NCBI GenBank assembly: GCA_902728285.1
Contig: CACVBU010001363.1
Span: 282,851 to 346,850, forward strand
Source: Clytia hemisphaerica
Taxonomy: Eukaryota; Cnidaria; Hydrozoa; Leptothecata; Clytiidae
Direction of reading: 5' to 3'
Length of the DNA stretch: 64,000 nucleotides
Both the position numbers and the translations under genes were made by a program. Each line of letters opens with the position of its first letter. Position 1 is the first letter of the stretch. The notes beneath the pieces are model-generated. The model saw only the letters and a list, made by a program, of their open reading frames with translations. It had not been told where the DNA came from and did no database searches. This document shows, in pieces, positions 29,862-39,885 of the stretch.

Positions 29862-32102
29862 AAAGAGGATAAATCTTTTAAATACGTAAGTGTTGGTATC
29901 AAGGAAAAGAATTTTGAGGTCTTCTGTCGAAAGTCTTTCACTCAAGCAAAGTTTTCGGCCCTTATTTCGATAACTTCTCGTGAAGGTTGGGCCAGACTAC
30001 CTGGTGTGGTAGAATCCTCTCTTATCCTTATTTTTAGTCAGAGTCTTATAGCATGCTAATAGTCTGTGAGGGGAATTTAAAAGTGTAATCTTACCTGTCA
30101 TGTCGAAATCTTCAATCTCGCTTGTTCTGTCTTTATTTTCCATGTTGAAATTAGTTTTGTTGGTTTATAAATATAACTTGAAGTGTTTATCTCTGAGGTT
30201 GGATTTGGAAAGGAACTGCTCGCTTAGGTGCTTCCATGTGTTGCCTCGGAGAGCCTGGTTTTTATCCGTCTTTCATAATCAGTGATTTGATTGGTTAAAT
30301 TTTAAATGTGCAATATGATTGGCTGAAATAATGGTCAGGGGAGATGGTTTCTATTGTGTATGAAGCTACAAGGCTTGTGATTGGTTTGTATATCGTGACT
30401 GAGTATTCATTGGCTGGGTTATTTTTTTTAAAATATTTTTTTCGAAAAGGATCTTTTGTGTCCGTAGTTTTGATGTTCCGTAGTTACCTCCCAGGTCGTT
30501 TTCGTTGGCTTTTGTGTGACGGAAAAGAGTAGGATAGAGTGTATTCTTTAGGGAAACACGTTTATGGGGGGGGGGCGGAAAATCTATTCTTAAGTGTGAA
30601 AATTATCCGAAAATTTCTTGAAATATCTTCCACCCCCACGGTTCCCTCTGAAAAGGCCTGATAGGTTCAAGTTTTCTCTTTGGTCTGCAGACCAGAGGAG
30701 CATCAAGTGTTATAGATATGTTAAGTATAATGAAAATTTTCTTTTAGTATTATTGAAATATCTACAAAAAATGTATATATACATGTCTATGTTTCTAAAA
30801 TTTAAATTTGTGAGTGGAATGTCATTTCTCATGATAGCGTGTACGGATTAGAATGTTTTTCATATTTCTATGTCTTTTGTATACGATGTAGGGTTTGGTT
30901 GGGAAGACGCCTTTAAGTTTTGCATCATTTTGAATTAAGTGCCAGTGTCTATTTAGTATTAATTTCAAAGGAGAAAGATGCTCATAGAATTCTGTAATGA
31001 AAGGTAATGAATCCTTCCTTTGTCTGAAGTTATTGTTATGTTTTATCCTTTTCTTTCACTTTCCCGCAAAACTTCCGAAGTACCTCCTTTGACGATGAGA
31101 GTGATTTTGATAGTTATTTTCAAATCTAATTTTTAAATCTAAAAAGAACATTTCCTTTTATATAAAAGATTGTACGAGGTTTGCTCTTTTTTATTTGTTG
31201 GCGAGTTCCCTCGACCAATGAAAACGTGAGAAATGGGCCCTGAGTACAAGATTTAATCATTTTTCTGATGATAATAAACAAAGAAATCATTAAGGTCAAA
31301 TGTCTTCATGCGAGGCTGCATTTGTTGATGGCAATGATCCCTGAGAATTATGTATATATTCCATAATTCAAATTCTGATAAAAAATGCTGCATTAATTAA
31401 AAATTTTTAAAAGATCTTGCTTTCGATCAACTTCTTGCCAGCTTTCCTCCAAAAGTCCTTCCATAAGACCAATAACTGCTTATGAAAGTTGTATTCTTTA
31501 TTTAACGAGTAGAAGTTAATATTGTTCACTGTTCAAAGTTTTTCCGTCTTAGCGAGGTGCAAAAAGAGGCTTTTCTGTCTTCAAATTCAACAAAATTTTG
31601 AATGAATGAAGAATCTGGCCAGATTTGTTGTTTAAAGTCCATTTCCGTCTGTAATAAAAACTGTGCCTTGACCACTGATTGTTAACTTTGACTTCTTCAG
31701 GAAGCTACATTATCTTGGGAGTCACTTTCACCTTTAAGCACATCAACAGTTTCTTTCTGTTTGACATCGTTCGTATAATGTCGTTCTGTCGATTGTGTTC
31801 AACTTCGATGCAACAGGTATTCATTCTTTTCAAAGCTAAATGAAATGTAAATAGGTTTTCTACTCATAAAAAACCATTCTGATGACCAATTTAAAAACCT
31901 TACTTAAAATTTCCTCAATAAAAAAACTACATATAGACATGACCTCGAAACACAGACTTTAGTGTCTTAAAAGAGACTAATATTTCTATAAACCCTTACC
32001 GTTCACATTACCCAGCACTTTTCTTTCCTAATTACACCTGCCTCAGGACCTTTAAATTTCAATTACAAATTACTCTCTGAAAACAAGTTTGACGGCTATA
32101 GT
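29862..32102. other. 2.2 kb without recognisable genes
   Basis: No frame shows a known motif, and I see no paired ends or tandem arrays apart from a G-run near 30,566-30,575. It may be host intergenic DNA or an element too old to recognise. Confidence 0.4.
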
Positions 32103-32564
32103 CAGGCAGCTGAGGTCACATAAAAAAGTGCAGTAGCTAGAAAGTTTGTGAGCAAACTTTAAACAGTTGTTTTCAATAGATATGACCTTTCTGGACACAA
32201 AATCATCAACCGGACAGTTTGAAAATATTTACCGGACGCGTCCGAAAATTTTTTCGTATTTGATGACAACTTTTTATAGCAAAATTTTCAGATATGGTTA
32301 CTGACCATTTTCTTAATCTACGTTAAAAAACGCTTCGATCAGTATATAATTTTAATATGTCTATGTTGGTTCTCAAAATTTTTTCAGTTAGCCTATGGGC
32401 ACGCATGACGTCATCAGGTTCTAAAATATTACCGGACACGTCCGGTAATTAATTTCAACAACTCCGGTTGATGGTTTCTAGATATTTAGGTTGTATATTT
32501 TCAATTAAAAGTGGTTTGGGATTGTTCGCACCACGTCCAATTTTTTTGTGACCTCAGCTGCCTG
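32103..32564. repeat. Foldback MITE with CAGGCAGCTGAGGTCACA ends and ACCGGAC repeats
   Basis: CAGGCAGCTGAGGTCACA at 32,103 is exactly mirrored by TGTGACCTCAGCTGCCTG ending at 32,564. Inside, accggac-gcgtccg, accggacacgtccggt and ACCGGACAG/AACTCCGGTTGATGG words pair across the centre. The flanks share GCTA but no convincing target duplication. 462 bp, non-coding. Confidence 0.8.
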
Positions 32565-33181
32565 TCTGCTACCAACATGTCACCCTACAGCAACCCTTCC
32601 TGTATTGCTTCTCGCCGATGGTTTCCACCAAGCGTTTGATATTGGAAGCTTATATTGAGCAAGCAAAGAAAAGGTTTGACATCTCTTCATAAAGCGTTAA
32701 AACAAAGTCGTTGTCAATTCTTTGTACTAGAAATTCCTCTCCCGGTTTGCAAAGGGATTTTAATTAAACATCATGAAAGAGGCCTTAACAAATTCCAAGC
32801 TTCTAAAAGTTAAGTCACAAAGAGAACTCTAAACATCAAATTTAATGTTAATTTTGGTTCTAACCAAATTAAATTCACAAAAACTATAAACAAATACTGG
32901 ATTAAATTTGAAATTGAATGCGAATTCAAAGGAGTGTAATAATGAAATTACTTGTCTGTAGTAGAGTATTATTTTATCCTAAATTGAATTTTACATTACA
33001 AAAGTTTTCCTTTTTGTTGCAAATTTTGATGAAATGACTCCAAGGAGAAGCAAGGGTCACAATCCGTGAGTTGTCTTTTCCTCTTTCTTGCTGGGGTTAT
33101 GCTTGTCAATGAAACATACTGAGCCTGAGTTCGGTTGAATTTCGTTTAAGAATTTCTTTTTGAAATGATCAATAATGTTTG
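32565..33181. other. Spacer, nothing recognised
   Basis: Short frames only. Confidence 0.4.
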
Positions 33182-33387
33182 CTTTGTTGAGTACAGATTT
33201 GAAATGATCAATAATGTTTGCTTTGTTGAGTACAAACTGTCCCATCTCTTTGCATTGGTCGTTTTTTTTAAATTCACCGTTACGTTTTGTTGAGTACAGA
33301 TTTGAAATGATCAATAATGTTTGCTTTGTTGAGTACAAACTGTCCCATCTCTTTGCATTGGTCGTTTTTTTTAAATTCACCGTTACG
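33182..33387. repeat. 103-bp tandem duplication with a 39-bp sub-repeat
   Basis: The unit GTTGAGTACAGATTTGAAATG through AAATTCACCGTTACG appears twice with period 103. TGAAATGATCAATAATG plus TTTGCTTTGTTGAGTAC also occurs once more just upstream at 33,161. The copies are identical by eye, so the duplication is recent. Frames across it are repetitive. Confidence 0.9.
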
Positions 33388-34374
33388 TTAGTAACTCACT
33401 TACAAGAAAACCTAAAAAAGAAAAGAAAAATTGACCATTTAAAAATCAGTATTAAGTCTATAGGTATAGATAGGTATATACTCTTTTTTTCAGAACAAAG
33501 ATGAATTGAATATTTTAAGTAAGTTGTAAAATACAACTAAAAACCTAAATTTTGCTCTAAAAGAAGAACATAAGACGAACAATTTTAAACTTAAAGTGTC
33601 AAAAATACATTATCTTAACTTTTCTTAAGAACCACTACTACTACTCTACTTTTGTAGAACCATAAAAAATATATATCCGTAAAAGTTATTTCACTTACAT
33701 TGATATCATTTTCGCCTTTCCTTCCATCCATTATTTTTAAAACATGACCAATCTCTTGTTCTTGGCTGATAGAGGCTTTTCAGTCGCGGCATAGTAAAAA
33801 AACTTTTCTTCTCTTACTTAAAAAAACCATTTCAATTTATCCATTTATCCATTTTACTTGGTTAAACTTGATCTCCACGATAGTGCTTCGAAATTACAAC
33901 GTTCACATGTTCACAGTTTTCTTGAGATGAATTGATGTGCACCTATACCCCCTGTTTTAATAATCGGACATGAAGCTAATATAATGGAAAAATTCGCATA
34001 ATCAGGGGGTAACTGCCTTAAAGTTTTCATTTTGAACAAAGGTGCCATGAATTTTTTAACGCCTTTTAAAAAAGAAAATAATCAATCAAGAGAAAAAAGA
34101 CTTGCGTAAAAAACAACCCCTATCGTTCATTGATAGATGTAGATAGAGAAATATATTTACCGATAAATGCTCTACTGTAAAATTTTCATTTCGGTTGGAT
34201 GAAATATTTGCAGTTTTAAAACTTTATACATGTGATGTAGTTACATAATAATAGCTTAAGTTGTCCCTCACTATGGAAAATGAAAAACATAGAAGCTTAA
34301 TGTGTACTGGTATCATTAATGGTTGAATGGAAAAACGAAGGGAGACAACGAGGATAGTTCCCAAAAACTAGTTA
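33388..34374. other. No recognisable gene
   Basis: AT-rich. A short imperfect inverted repeat (ACCCCCTGTTTTAATAATCGG, CGCATAATCAGGGGGTAA) at 33,948-34,010 may be a tiny MITE. The last part flanks the LTR element. Confidence 0.4.
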
Positions 34375-34507
34375 ACGCCAAATAATTGAAATGGCAAGAT
34401 TCCGTGATATAGCAATTATTAAACCCAGAACAATAATATGTATATCTGTATGTATATCTAGCTGAAATGAAATAAAATAACAAAATATAATATCAAATAT
34501 ATGGCGT
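34375..34507 (-). repeat. 3' LTR
   Basis: 133 bp, identical by eye to the copy at 39,753. It starts ACGCC and ends GGCGT on the plus strand, so the termini are short inverted repeats but not the usual TG..CA. A purine-rich word on the minus strand (GAGTGGAAAGTGACC) just inside could be the polypurine tract. Confidence 0.8.
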
Positions 34508-34907
34508 GGTCACTTTCCACTCAGCCTATGCTGACATAGTGTAAGTATCAATAATCAACAAACCATATAACATGTCTCAATAACAAAACCATTGTACCAA
34601 TAGCAATAACCAGTAAATATAATATCAACATGATGCCAGCAAATATAACATCAATTCAATGCCAGCAAATGAAACATAATTTCAATACCAGCAAATAATA
34701 ATAGCTCAACAATAACTTGATGCCAGTGAAACAATAATAACTCAATACAAGCATATATAACAATAACTCAATTTCAGTGAACATAACCAAATACCAGCAA
34801 AAAATAACGCCAGTAAGTAATAACTCAATGCCCATATAGCAATGGATTGGCATCAAGAAATGAAACAATAACTCATATCAAGTTCAATATATACAACGGT
34901 GATGGAC
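34508..34907 (-). other. Untranslated 3' region of the LTR element with degenerate tandem repeats
   Basis: From about 34,540 to 34,850, words like TGCCAGCAAATATAACA, CAATAACTCAAT and ACCAGCAAAT recur at 25-40 bp intervals, a worn tandem array. No coding motif is seen. Confidence 0.6.
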
Positions 34908-35429
34908 TCATGATCGGTCCCAGATATCGTCCAGGAGCCAACGAGGCTCACGTCGATTACGTTGTGGTCGAGCAGCGACCGGGGCTTCGTTCTCGATTGC
35001 GATGTCATCATTATCGGATGGTGATACGTCTTCATCTTCGTCTTCGTCTTCATCGGATTCGCTTTCGATGGTCGGATTTTGTGGACGGAAAGATATTTCT
35101 TCAGGCTGGACTGGGTAGATTGATGTTAAAGGCACCTCGTACCGTCTCGACATAAATGAGGAACCGTTGATCTTCTGGATTATAGCGACACTATTTCTGA
35201 TTTGCATCACTATATAACGTTCACGCGCTTTGAACTTGTCTTTATCGTTCTTAATATAGACAAGATCTCCAACATGGATGGATTTTGTTGGTAACTTTAT
35301 TGGATGTCCCTTGATTTTCGAAAGGGCACTAGCAGCGTGATTACGATGACGGTATTCCTTTTGTTGGTTACTGAGATGGTTGTCGTCAATATCAAGACTT
35401 TCTCCAGTGATCTGATCGCGACGGAACAA
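34908..35429 (-). CDS. Integrase C-terminal domain of the LTR element
   Basis: Continues the integrase in a new frame. It has a basic segment, then HVGDLVYIKNDKDKFKARER, the SH3-like C-terminal fold of retroelement integrases, SRRYEVPLTSIYPVQP, a run of alternating Asp/Glu, and a basic end RPQRNRREPRW. It stops at 34,908. The acidic run has a counterpart in integrase tails of related elements that may contact chromatin (inference). Confidence 0.7.
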   Translation of the reverse strand: MFRRDQITGESLDIDDNHLSNQQKEYRHRNHAASALSKIKGHPIKLPTKSIHVGDLVYIKNDKDKFKARERYIVMQIRNSVAIIQKINGSSFMSRRYEVPLTSIYPVQPEEISFRPQNPTIESESDEDEDEDEDVSPSDNDDIAIENEAPVAARPQRNRREPRWLLDDIWDRS

Positions 35430-37845
35430 AAATTTCTTTGGCTGAGAGTCCTCGGTTGCGTATTCGTGAATTGATGGTGTTTACAGCCAATGATAGCTCG
35501 GAGAATGAAACGGCTTTACCGGATGGATTGATTCGCAAAAGCTCTTCCTCAAGTTCTTGAACGGCTCTCTCAGCTACCGGGTTTTTGTTCGGATTTTTGA
35601 TACGTCCAAGATCAATAGTGATCCCATGTTGATGAAGGATCCCGTCATTGTGGAGCGCTTGGAATCCTGGGGCGTTGTCGACTCTAATAAAGCATTGATC
35701 CTTGCGAACGAGTGATGTTGTGGAGATCAGTGATGCACGAAGGGAGTCAGCGGTTTCATCTGGAATGGTTGTGGCCGTCGTGAAGGATGAATGTACGTCA
35801 CGAGTTAGCAGAATTTTCTGTTTGGCACGTCGGATAACGTCAGAAGCAAACTGTTCGCCGGGAGATTTTGGTGATGGTGAGGAACTTTGTTGCACGAGTT
35901 CCTTGGGAAGTCGTTGGAGTGAGGTACATTGGGCGCAGTTGGTAACGGTGTTTTTGACTGCGTCGTCACAGTTCAAAGCATAGAAATAGCGGTTGAAGAG
36001 TTGAAGCAGTTGGTTACGGGTGGCGTGTCTGAAGTGTAGGTGTAACGCTGTTAAGAGTCCCGGTAGAATCTGTTGAGATACGATGATGAGCTTTCGCTCT
36101 GCAACATATGGATCTTGTTTGCGGTGAATCAGCAATCCATCGGAACTAATGGAAGCAACTTGAAGGTACCGCCGCAAATTTCGGATGTTTCTGGTTTTTC
36201 GAGAAGGTCGGGTTCCTTTGGACAGATGTGCGTAGGTACGACGAAGATCGTTGCAGTCATGCTGAGCTGATCTCCATGCGTTTGAATTCAAGAATGGCAT
36301 ACGAGCTTGACCAGATAGAACGTCAGATACCTGGACGGATGCAACAACAGAGGATGCAGTATCGTTAACGAATTTGCAGATCTGACACGAGGAATCAGAG
36401 CACTCTTGAGGATGTCTTGATGAAAAATCGCTGGTCGGGTTTGACGTTCCCTTAAGATGGCACATTGTGATGGGGTAGTTGCTCAGACACGCTAAAAACG
36501 TAGATACTCGTGATGATGCTGAAAAATGTCCTTGCTTCAACTTGGCAAATGCCTGGACACACGGCTTATTGTCCGAAAGAAGTTGTAAAGGGTTTTTGGA
36601 TTCGCGGATGTACGGTGAGAAGTGTTTCACACCCGCAGTTATGGCTAGAGCCTCATGTTCGCAAGGCTGCCATCCGTACTGGTGCTCCTTCAGTTTGAGG
36701 CTGAAGTTGTCTGCAAGAGAACGTTTGTTGTCTCGTAGGATGTAGAGGGTGGCACCAATACCATTGTTCACTGGAGCGGCATCGACAGTCATGATAAGTT
36801 GATCATCAGGAGTCGGGATGGTAAGGATGCTTGGTGATTTGAGAGCATCTTGAGATGACTTGAAATGAGCTAAGTCCTCAGGTGACCAATTGATTTTCTG
36901 AGAACCGTCCATGTTTTTGATGATTGCTTCTAGTGGCGATAACAGCGATGAGTGTCGAGGGATACATCTAGCGATTGCTTTGTATGCACCGATATAAGAA
37001 CGCATAGCAGTGCACGTTGTGGGTGGTGCTGATGCAACCAAAGGCGAGATCTTGTGAGGAGTGACAGACAGCTGTCCGGATGTCCATCTCCATCCAAGCA
37101 CGGTGGTAGATTTGGGGCAGATTACGGTTTTACTGGCCGAGAGAGTAAGGTTGTTCTCTCTCAATCGATGGAGTACGCGGGACCAATTAATAAATGTCTC
37201 TTGGATAGTGTTTCCTCCAACGTGAAGGTCGTCGGCAAGGACAGTAACAAATCCTTCTTGGATAAAATCACCAAGAACACGGGATGTCAGTTCTTGCAAA
37301 TGTTCCGAAGAGCCTGGCATACCCATAGCGGAACGAAGGTAGATACGCAGTCCTTTAAACGGTGTTACTGTTCCTAGATACGGTACGGAAGCGGAATCTA
37401 AAGGAATTTGAAAGAAACTTTTGGTGAGGTCGGTCTTGATTAAGTACTTCCACGATGACAAACGGCGTAGGACGTCATCGCAGCTTTGAGAAGCGACAGG
37501 TAAGACTTTCGTGTACTGACACAATTCGTTGAAAGCAGTACAGAATCGAAAGGAGCCGTCTGGTTTCTTTACGAGTAGACTTGGAGAAGCAAACTGTACG
37601 TCGACACCCACGTCTTCAGGTTTTGCGAGTACTCCCAGGGCTTCCAACTTATCGGCTTCCTCCTGTAGTTGTTTGTAACTGAGTGTGGTTGTAGAACGGT
37701 AACTTTGGTTTTCGTGGAGGAGGGTCAACATTACCGAAATTGAGTTTGGCACGTATTCTTCCACTGTTGTCGTTATAGACACCGAATTGTGGGTTAAAGA
37801 CATTGTCGTAGTCTTTATGTAGTTGGAGAAATTGTCCCTTCTCAC
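35392..37845 (-). CDS. Reverse transcriptase, RNase H and integrase of the LTR element
   Basis: 817 codons. RT: SPSLLVKKPDGSFRFC, LIKTDLTKSFFQIPL with the first catalytic Asp (about residue 139), and VLADDLHVGG with the catalytic pair at about 205-206, unusual in having L-A before DD. RNase H: TVDAAPVNNGIGA (Asp about 354), CEHEALAI (Glu about 398) and LLSDNKP (Asp about 425). Integrase: an H-H-C-C zinc domain (HLHFRHATRNQ to TNCAQC), Asp in ASDVIRR, Asp in RVDNAPGFQAL and Glu in NPVAERAVQ. The frame shifts near 35,425 in a T-run, after which the C-terminus continues in another frame. Confidence 0.85.
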   Translation of the reverse strand: MRRDNFSNYIKTTTMSLTHNSVSITTTVEEYVPNSISVMLTLLHENQSYRSTTTLSYKQLQEEADKLEALGVLAKPEDVGVDVQFASPSLLVKKPDGSFRFCTAFNELCQYTKVLPVASQSCDDVLRRLSSWKYLIKTDLTKSFFQIPLDSASVPYLGTVTPFKGLRIYLRSAMGMPGSSEHLQELTSRVLGDFIQEGFVTVLADDLHVGGNTIQETFINWSRVLHRLRENNLTLSASKTVICPKSTTVLGWRWTSGQLSVTPHKISPLVASAPPTTCTAMRSYIGAYKAIARCIPRHSSLLSPLEAIIKNMDGSQKINWSPEDLAHFKSSQDALKSPSILTIPTPDDQLIMTVDAAPVNNGIGATLYILRDNKRSLADNFSLKLKEHQYGWQPCEHEALAITAGVKHFSPYIRESKNPLQLLSDNKPCVQAFAKLKQGHFSASSRVSTFLACLSNYPITMCHLKGTSNPTSDFSSRHPQECSDSSCQICKFVNDTASSVVASVQVSDVLSGQARMPFLNSNAWRSAQHDCNDLRRTYAHLSKGTRPSRKTRNIRNLRRYLQVASISSDGLLIHRKQDPYVAERKLIIVSQQILPGLLTALHLHFRHATRNQLLQLFNRYFYALNCDDAVKNTVTNCAQCTSLQRLPKELVQQSSSPSPKSPGEQFASDVIRRAKQKILLTRDVHSSFTTATTIPDETADSLRASLISTTSLVRKDQCFIRVDNAPGFQALHNDGILHQHGITIDLGRIKNPNKNPVAERAVQELEEELLRINPSGKAVSFSELSLAVNTINSRIRNRGLSAKEIFVPSRSDHWRKS

Positions 37846-39100
37846 TAGGTGTCAATTGACTGTCAGGATCGACTAAGATATTGCTGGAAAAAAGGATGGA
37901 TTTCGGTTTGCAGTCTGTGATCAGTTGTTTAGAAGCTGGAGAGATGACTTCAGACTGATGAAAAGGTGTTGGCGGTGTTGGTGTTGTGACACGTCGTATA
38001 GTTGCAATGTGTTGTGACTTGGATACATAGACAGGAGAGTTCGTTTCGTTTGGAATTCTGACCGTTCCATTAATCACACGAGAGATAGTAGGTGGTGGCC
38101 AATTACCATTGGCTGGCGAGTCAGTTCTAGGTTCGATAGCAACCTCACCTTCGTAATGTGAAATTGCTTGGTTATGAATCTCAAGGAATTCTCCTGGGTA
38201 CACAACGGATGTGGAATCATTTCGTAAAACAGTTGATTGGACTCGGTAGATGTCGTGTTGAATGGAATTGGGTCTTGAACCATACGGTATGCGTTTCTGG
38301 TTTAACGAGATCTCTTCTGTACCAAGATGCACGTCGATGTTGTTAGACTTGCAGAAAGGGACACCTGCAAGGATGTCGCAATCTAATGATTCAGTCACTA
38401 ATGCCTCAATAGGAAGTTCATAATCGCCAAAAAATAATTTAAACTTTGCTTCGCCGAGGAGGTTGAGAGGAGTCTTATCAATTTGACGAGCAGCATGAGA
38501 TGTAGGAGTTAGTTTGATCCCTGCTCTTGCGATAAAATCAGCAGAAACTAACGAGGATGTGGCGCCCGTGTCAATAACTACGCGACATGTATGGTGTTTC
38601 AGAAACGCGTAGAAGAATGGCGATGAGTTGGATTGAACTCGAGCGATGGATGTACCTTGTTCGAGTTTGTCGGGTGGAGGCGCTGATGTACACGATTTGA
38701 CGTCACTGTGATCTAGAGGATCTTCAAGATCGTTACCAGGATCTACTTCAACAGCTAGTGCGCTTGCGATCTCCTTCTTGTCAAATTTACTGATGAACCA
38801 GCATGTGGAAACATCATGTCCTTGGTAGGGTCGACTTGCAGCCTTACACAGAATGCAGGTTTTCGACTTTTGATGTGATTTTTGAGGATGTGAATTTCGT
38901 TGACTTGGTTTTCCAGGATAACGGCGATTGTTGTAGCTCGAGCGTGAGTAGTTGACTTGAATATCCTCTTGGACATTTAATTCGGTAAGTAAGGAGTCCA
39001 TTGCCGCACATATCTGTGGTTGGATATCCTTTAGCGAGCGTGATTGTAGATCGTGAGCAAATACTCTAGCGACATAAGATGGAAGACGCTCGTCAATCAA
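37649..39100 (-). CDS. Gag C-terminus, zinc knuckle and aspartic protease of the LTR element
   Basis: Begins with the end of gag (DERLPSYVARVFAHDL). Residues about 82-100 form a Cys-His knuckle, C-x2-C-x9-H-x4-C, longer than the classical spacing. Residues about 174-190 hold the protease active site VVIDTGATSSLVSADFI, with DILAGVPFC as the partner block. The C-terminal part (FNPQFGVYNDNSGRI) leads to the RT, which lies in a different frame and overlaps this one by about 200 bp. The overlap suggests ribosomal frameshifting for pol, though a mutation is possible. Confidence 0.75.
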   Translation of the reverse strand: MIDERLPSYVARVFAHDLQSRSLKDIQPQICAAMDSLLTELNVQEDIQVNYSRSSYNNRRYPGKPSQRNSHPQKSHQKSKTCILCKAASRPYQGHDVSTCWFISKFDKKEIASALAVEVDPGNDLEDPLDHSDVKSCTSAPPPDKLEQGTSIARVQSNSSPFFYAFLKHHTCRVVIDTGATSSLVSADFIARAGIKLTPTSHAARQIDKTPLNLLGEAKFKLFFGDYELPIEALVTESLDCDILAGVPFCKSNNIDVHLGTEEISLNQKRIPYGSRPNSIQHDIYRVQSTVLRNDSTSVVYPGEFLEIHNQAISHYEGEVAIEPRTDSPANGNWPPPTISRVINGTVRIPNETNSPVYVSKSQHIATIRRVTTPTPPTPFHQSEVISPASKQLITDCKPKSILFSSNILVDPDSQLTPSEKGQFLQLHKDYDNVFNPQFGVYNDNSGRIRAKLNFGNVDPPPRKPKLPFYNHTQLQTTTGGSR

Positions 39101-39120
39101 ATTTAGCCATAGATATACGG

Positions 39121-39699
39121 CTAGTCTCTCTCAGTGGTTGGGGACATTTCTTCTTCGTTTTCTGTTACCAGGGCTCCGTCATGCGTTAACCCTGATTCTG
39201 TTGTTAGTAAATTGTCCTCAATATGGGCAACGATTCTTTGGAATAATGTCTCAAATCTTTCTCCTTCTTGGCGTTTGATAGTCGAAAGTTTTAAAAAGTT
39301 AACTTCAGACTGGCAAAATGAGTAGTGCTTTCTGATTCTCTGCCATATCCATTGAAGACTGGTGCTACGTTTGATGATGTCCGAGCGTAATAATGAAGGC
39401 GAGAATTGTGCTATTAGTCCCAGCATTTGATCAAGGAGTATGTTCTTTTGCAAAGCGGTTCGTCTGCGGTTTTCTGGGACTGTATTTGGGTCGTTGGCGA
39501 GACCCCTGTTTGTAACGGATTGCTTTTGCCAAGCAGCAGTCGGTTCGATGAACTGAGCAAATTCATTGTTCAGACTCAGATGGTAAATAATATTGCTTTG
39601 CCAACTTGCAAAGGAAGTGATTGTCTCTTGTTCAGTTAACACCCATTGCTTTGGTGGTTTAAAGCTAGCCATATTAAAGTCTGGGTTTCTGTGGTACAA
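39121..39699 (-). CDS. Gag-like protein of the LTR element
   Basis: The likely start is the ATG of MASFKPPKQWVLTEQETI at about 39,672; the frame itself opens slightly upstream. Features include a SFASWQSNIIYHLSLNNEF helix, STSLQWIWQRIRKHYSF and a region around FLKLSTIKRQEGERFETLFQ resembling retrotransposon capsid (UBN2/DUF1759-like) folds. It stops after an acidic tail at 39,121. The downstream protein continues the gag region in another frame, with the frame change falling in a GAGAGAGA run. Whether that is programmed or a mutation cannot be told from one copy. Confidence 0.7.
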   Translation of the reverse strand: MYHRNPDFNMASFKPPKQWVLTEQETITSFASWQSNIIYHLSLNNEFAQFIEPTAAWQKQSVTNRGLANDPNTVPENRRRTALQKNILLDQMLGLIAQFSPSLLRSDIIKRSTSLQWIWQRIRKHYSFCQSEVNFLKLSTIKRQEGERFETLFQRIVAHIEDNLLTTESGLTHDGALVTENEEEMSPTTERD

Positions 39700-39732
39700 T
39701 TACAGTATGTCTATCTTGTGAAGATGGCGGAG

Positions 39733-39753
39733 GATCGTTTCGTGCTGTCACCA
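39733..39753 (-). promoter_or_regulatory. Candidate tRNA primer-binding site
   Basis: On the minus strand, immediately after the LTR, the sequence is TGGTGACAGCACGAAACGATC. Its complement ends GTCACCA, as expected for a tRNA 3' end with CCA. The position next to the 5' LTR is right. The tRNA identity is not determined. Confidence 0.5.
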
Positions 39754-39885
39754 CGCCAAATAATTGAAATGGCAAGATTCCGTGATATAGCAATTATTAA
39801 ACCCAGAACAATAATATGTATATCTGTATGTATATCTAGCTGAAATGAAATAAAATAACAAAATATAATATCAAATATATGGCGT
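39753..39885 (-). repeat. 5' LTR
   Basis: Identical partner of the 34,375 copy. At 133 bp it is short for an LTR and must carry promoter and polyadenylation signals in little space. The outer flank reads AAGTT and the flank beyond the other LTR reads AGTTA; an AACT word on the minus strand appears one base out from each end, which may be the target duplication. Confidence 0.8.

Larger units (their letters stand above)
34375..39885 (-). mobile_element. LTR retrotransposon (Ty3/Gypsy-like order), recent insertion
   Basis: Identical 133-bp direct repeats (34,375-34,507 and 39,753-39,885) bracket a minus-strand element encoding gag, protease, RT, RNase H and integrase in that order. The integrase follows RNase H, as in Ty3/Gypsy and BEL; the protein motifs look more Gypsy-like, but the RT has LADD instead of a Y-x-DD box. 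A candidate primer-binding site abuts the right LTR. Frame changes occur near 39,125, in the 37,649-37,845 overlap and near 35,425. LTR identity means a young copy. It inserted into an old LINE fragment. Confidence 0.85.

Noticed and set aside
35702-37377. Plus-strand frames of 60-107 codons
   Set aside because: Antisense shadows of the retrotransposon pol gene.
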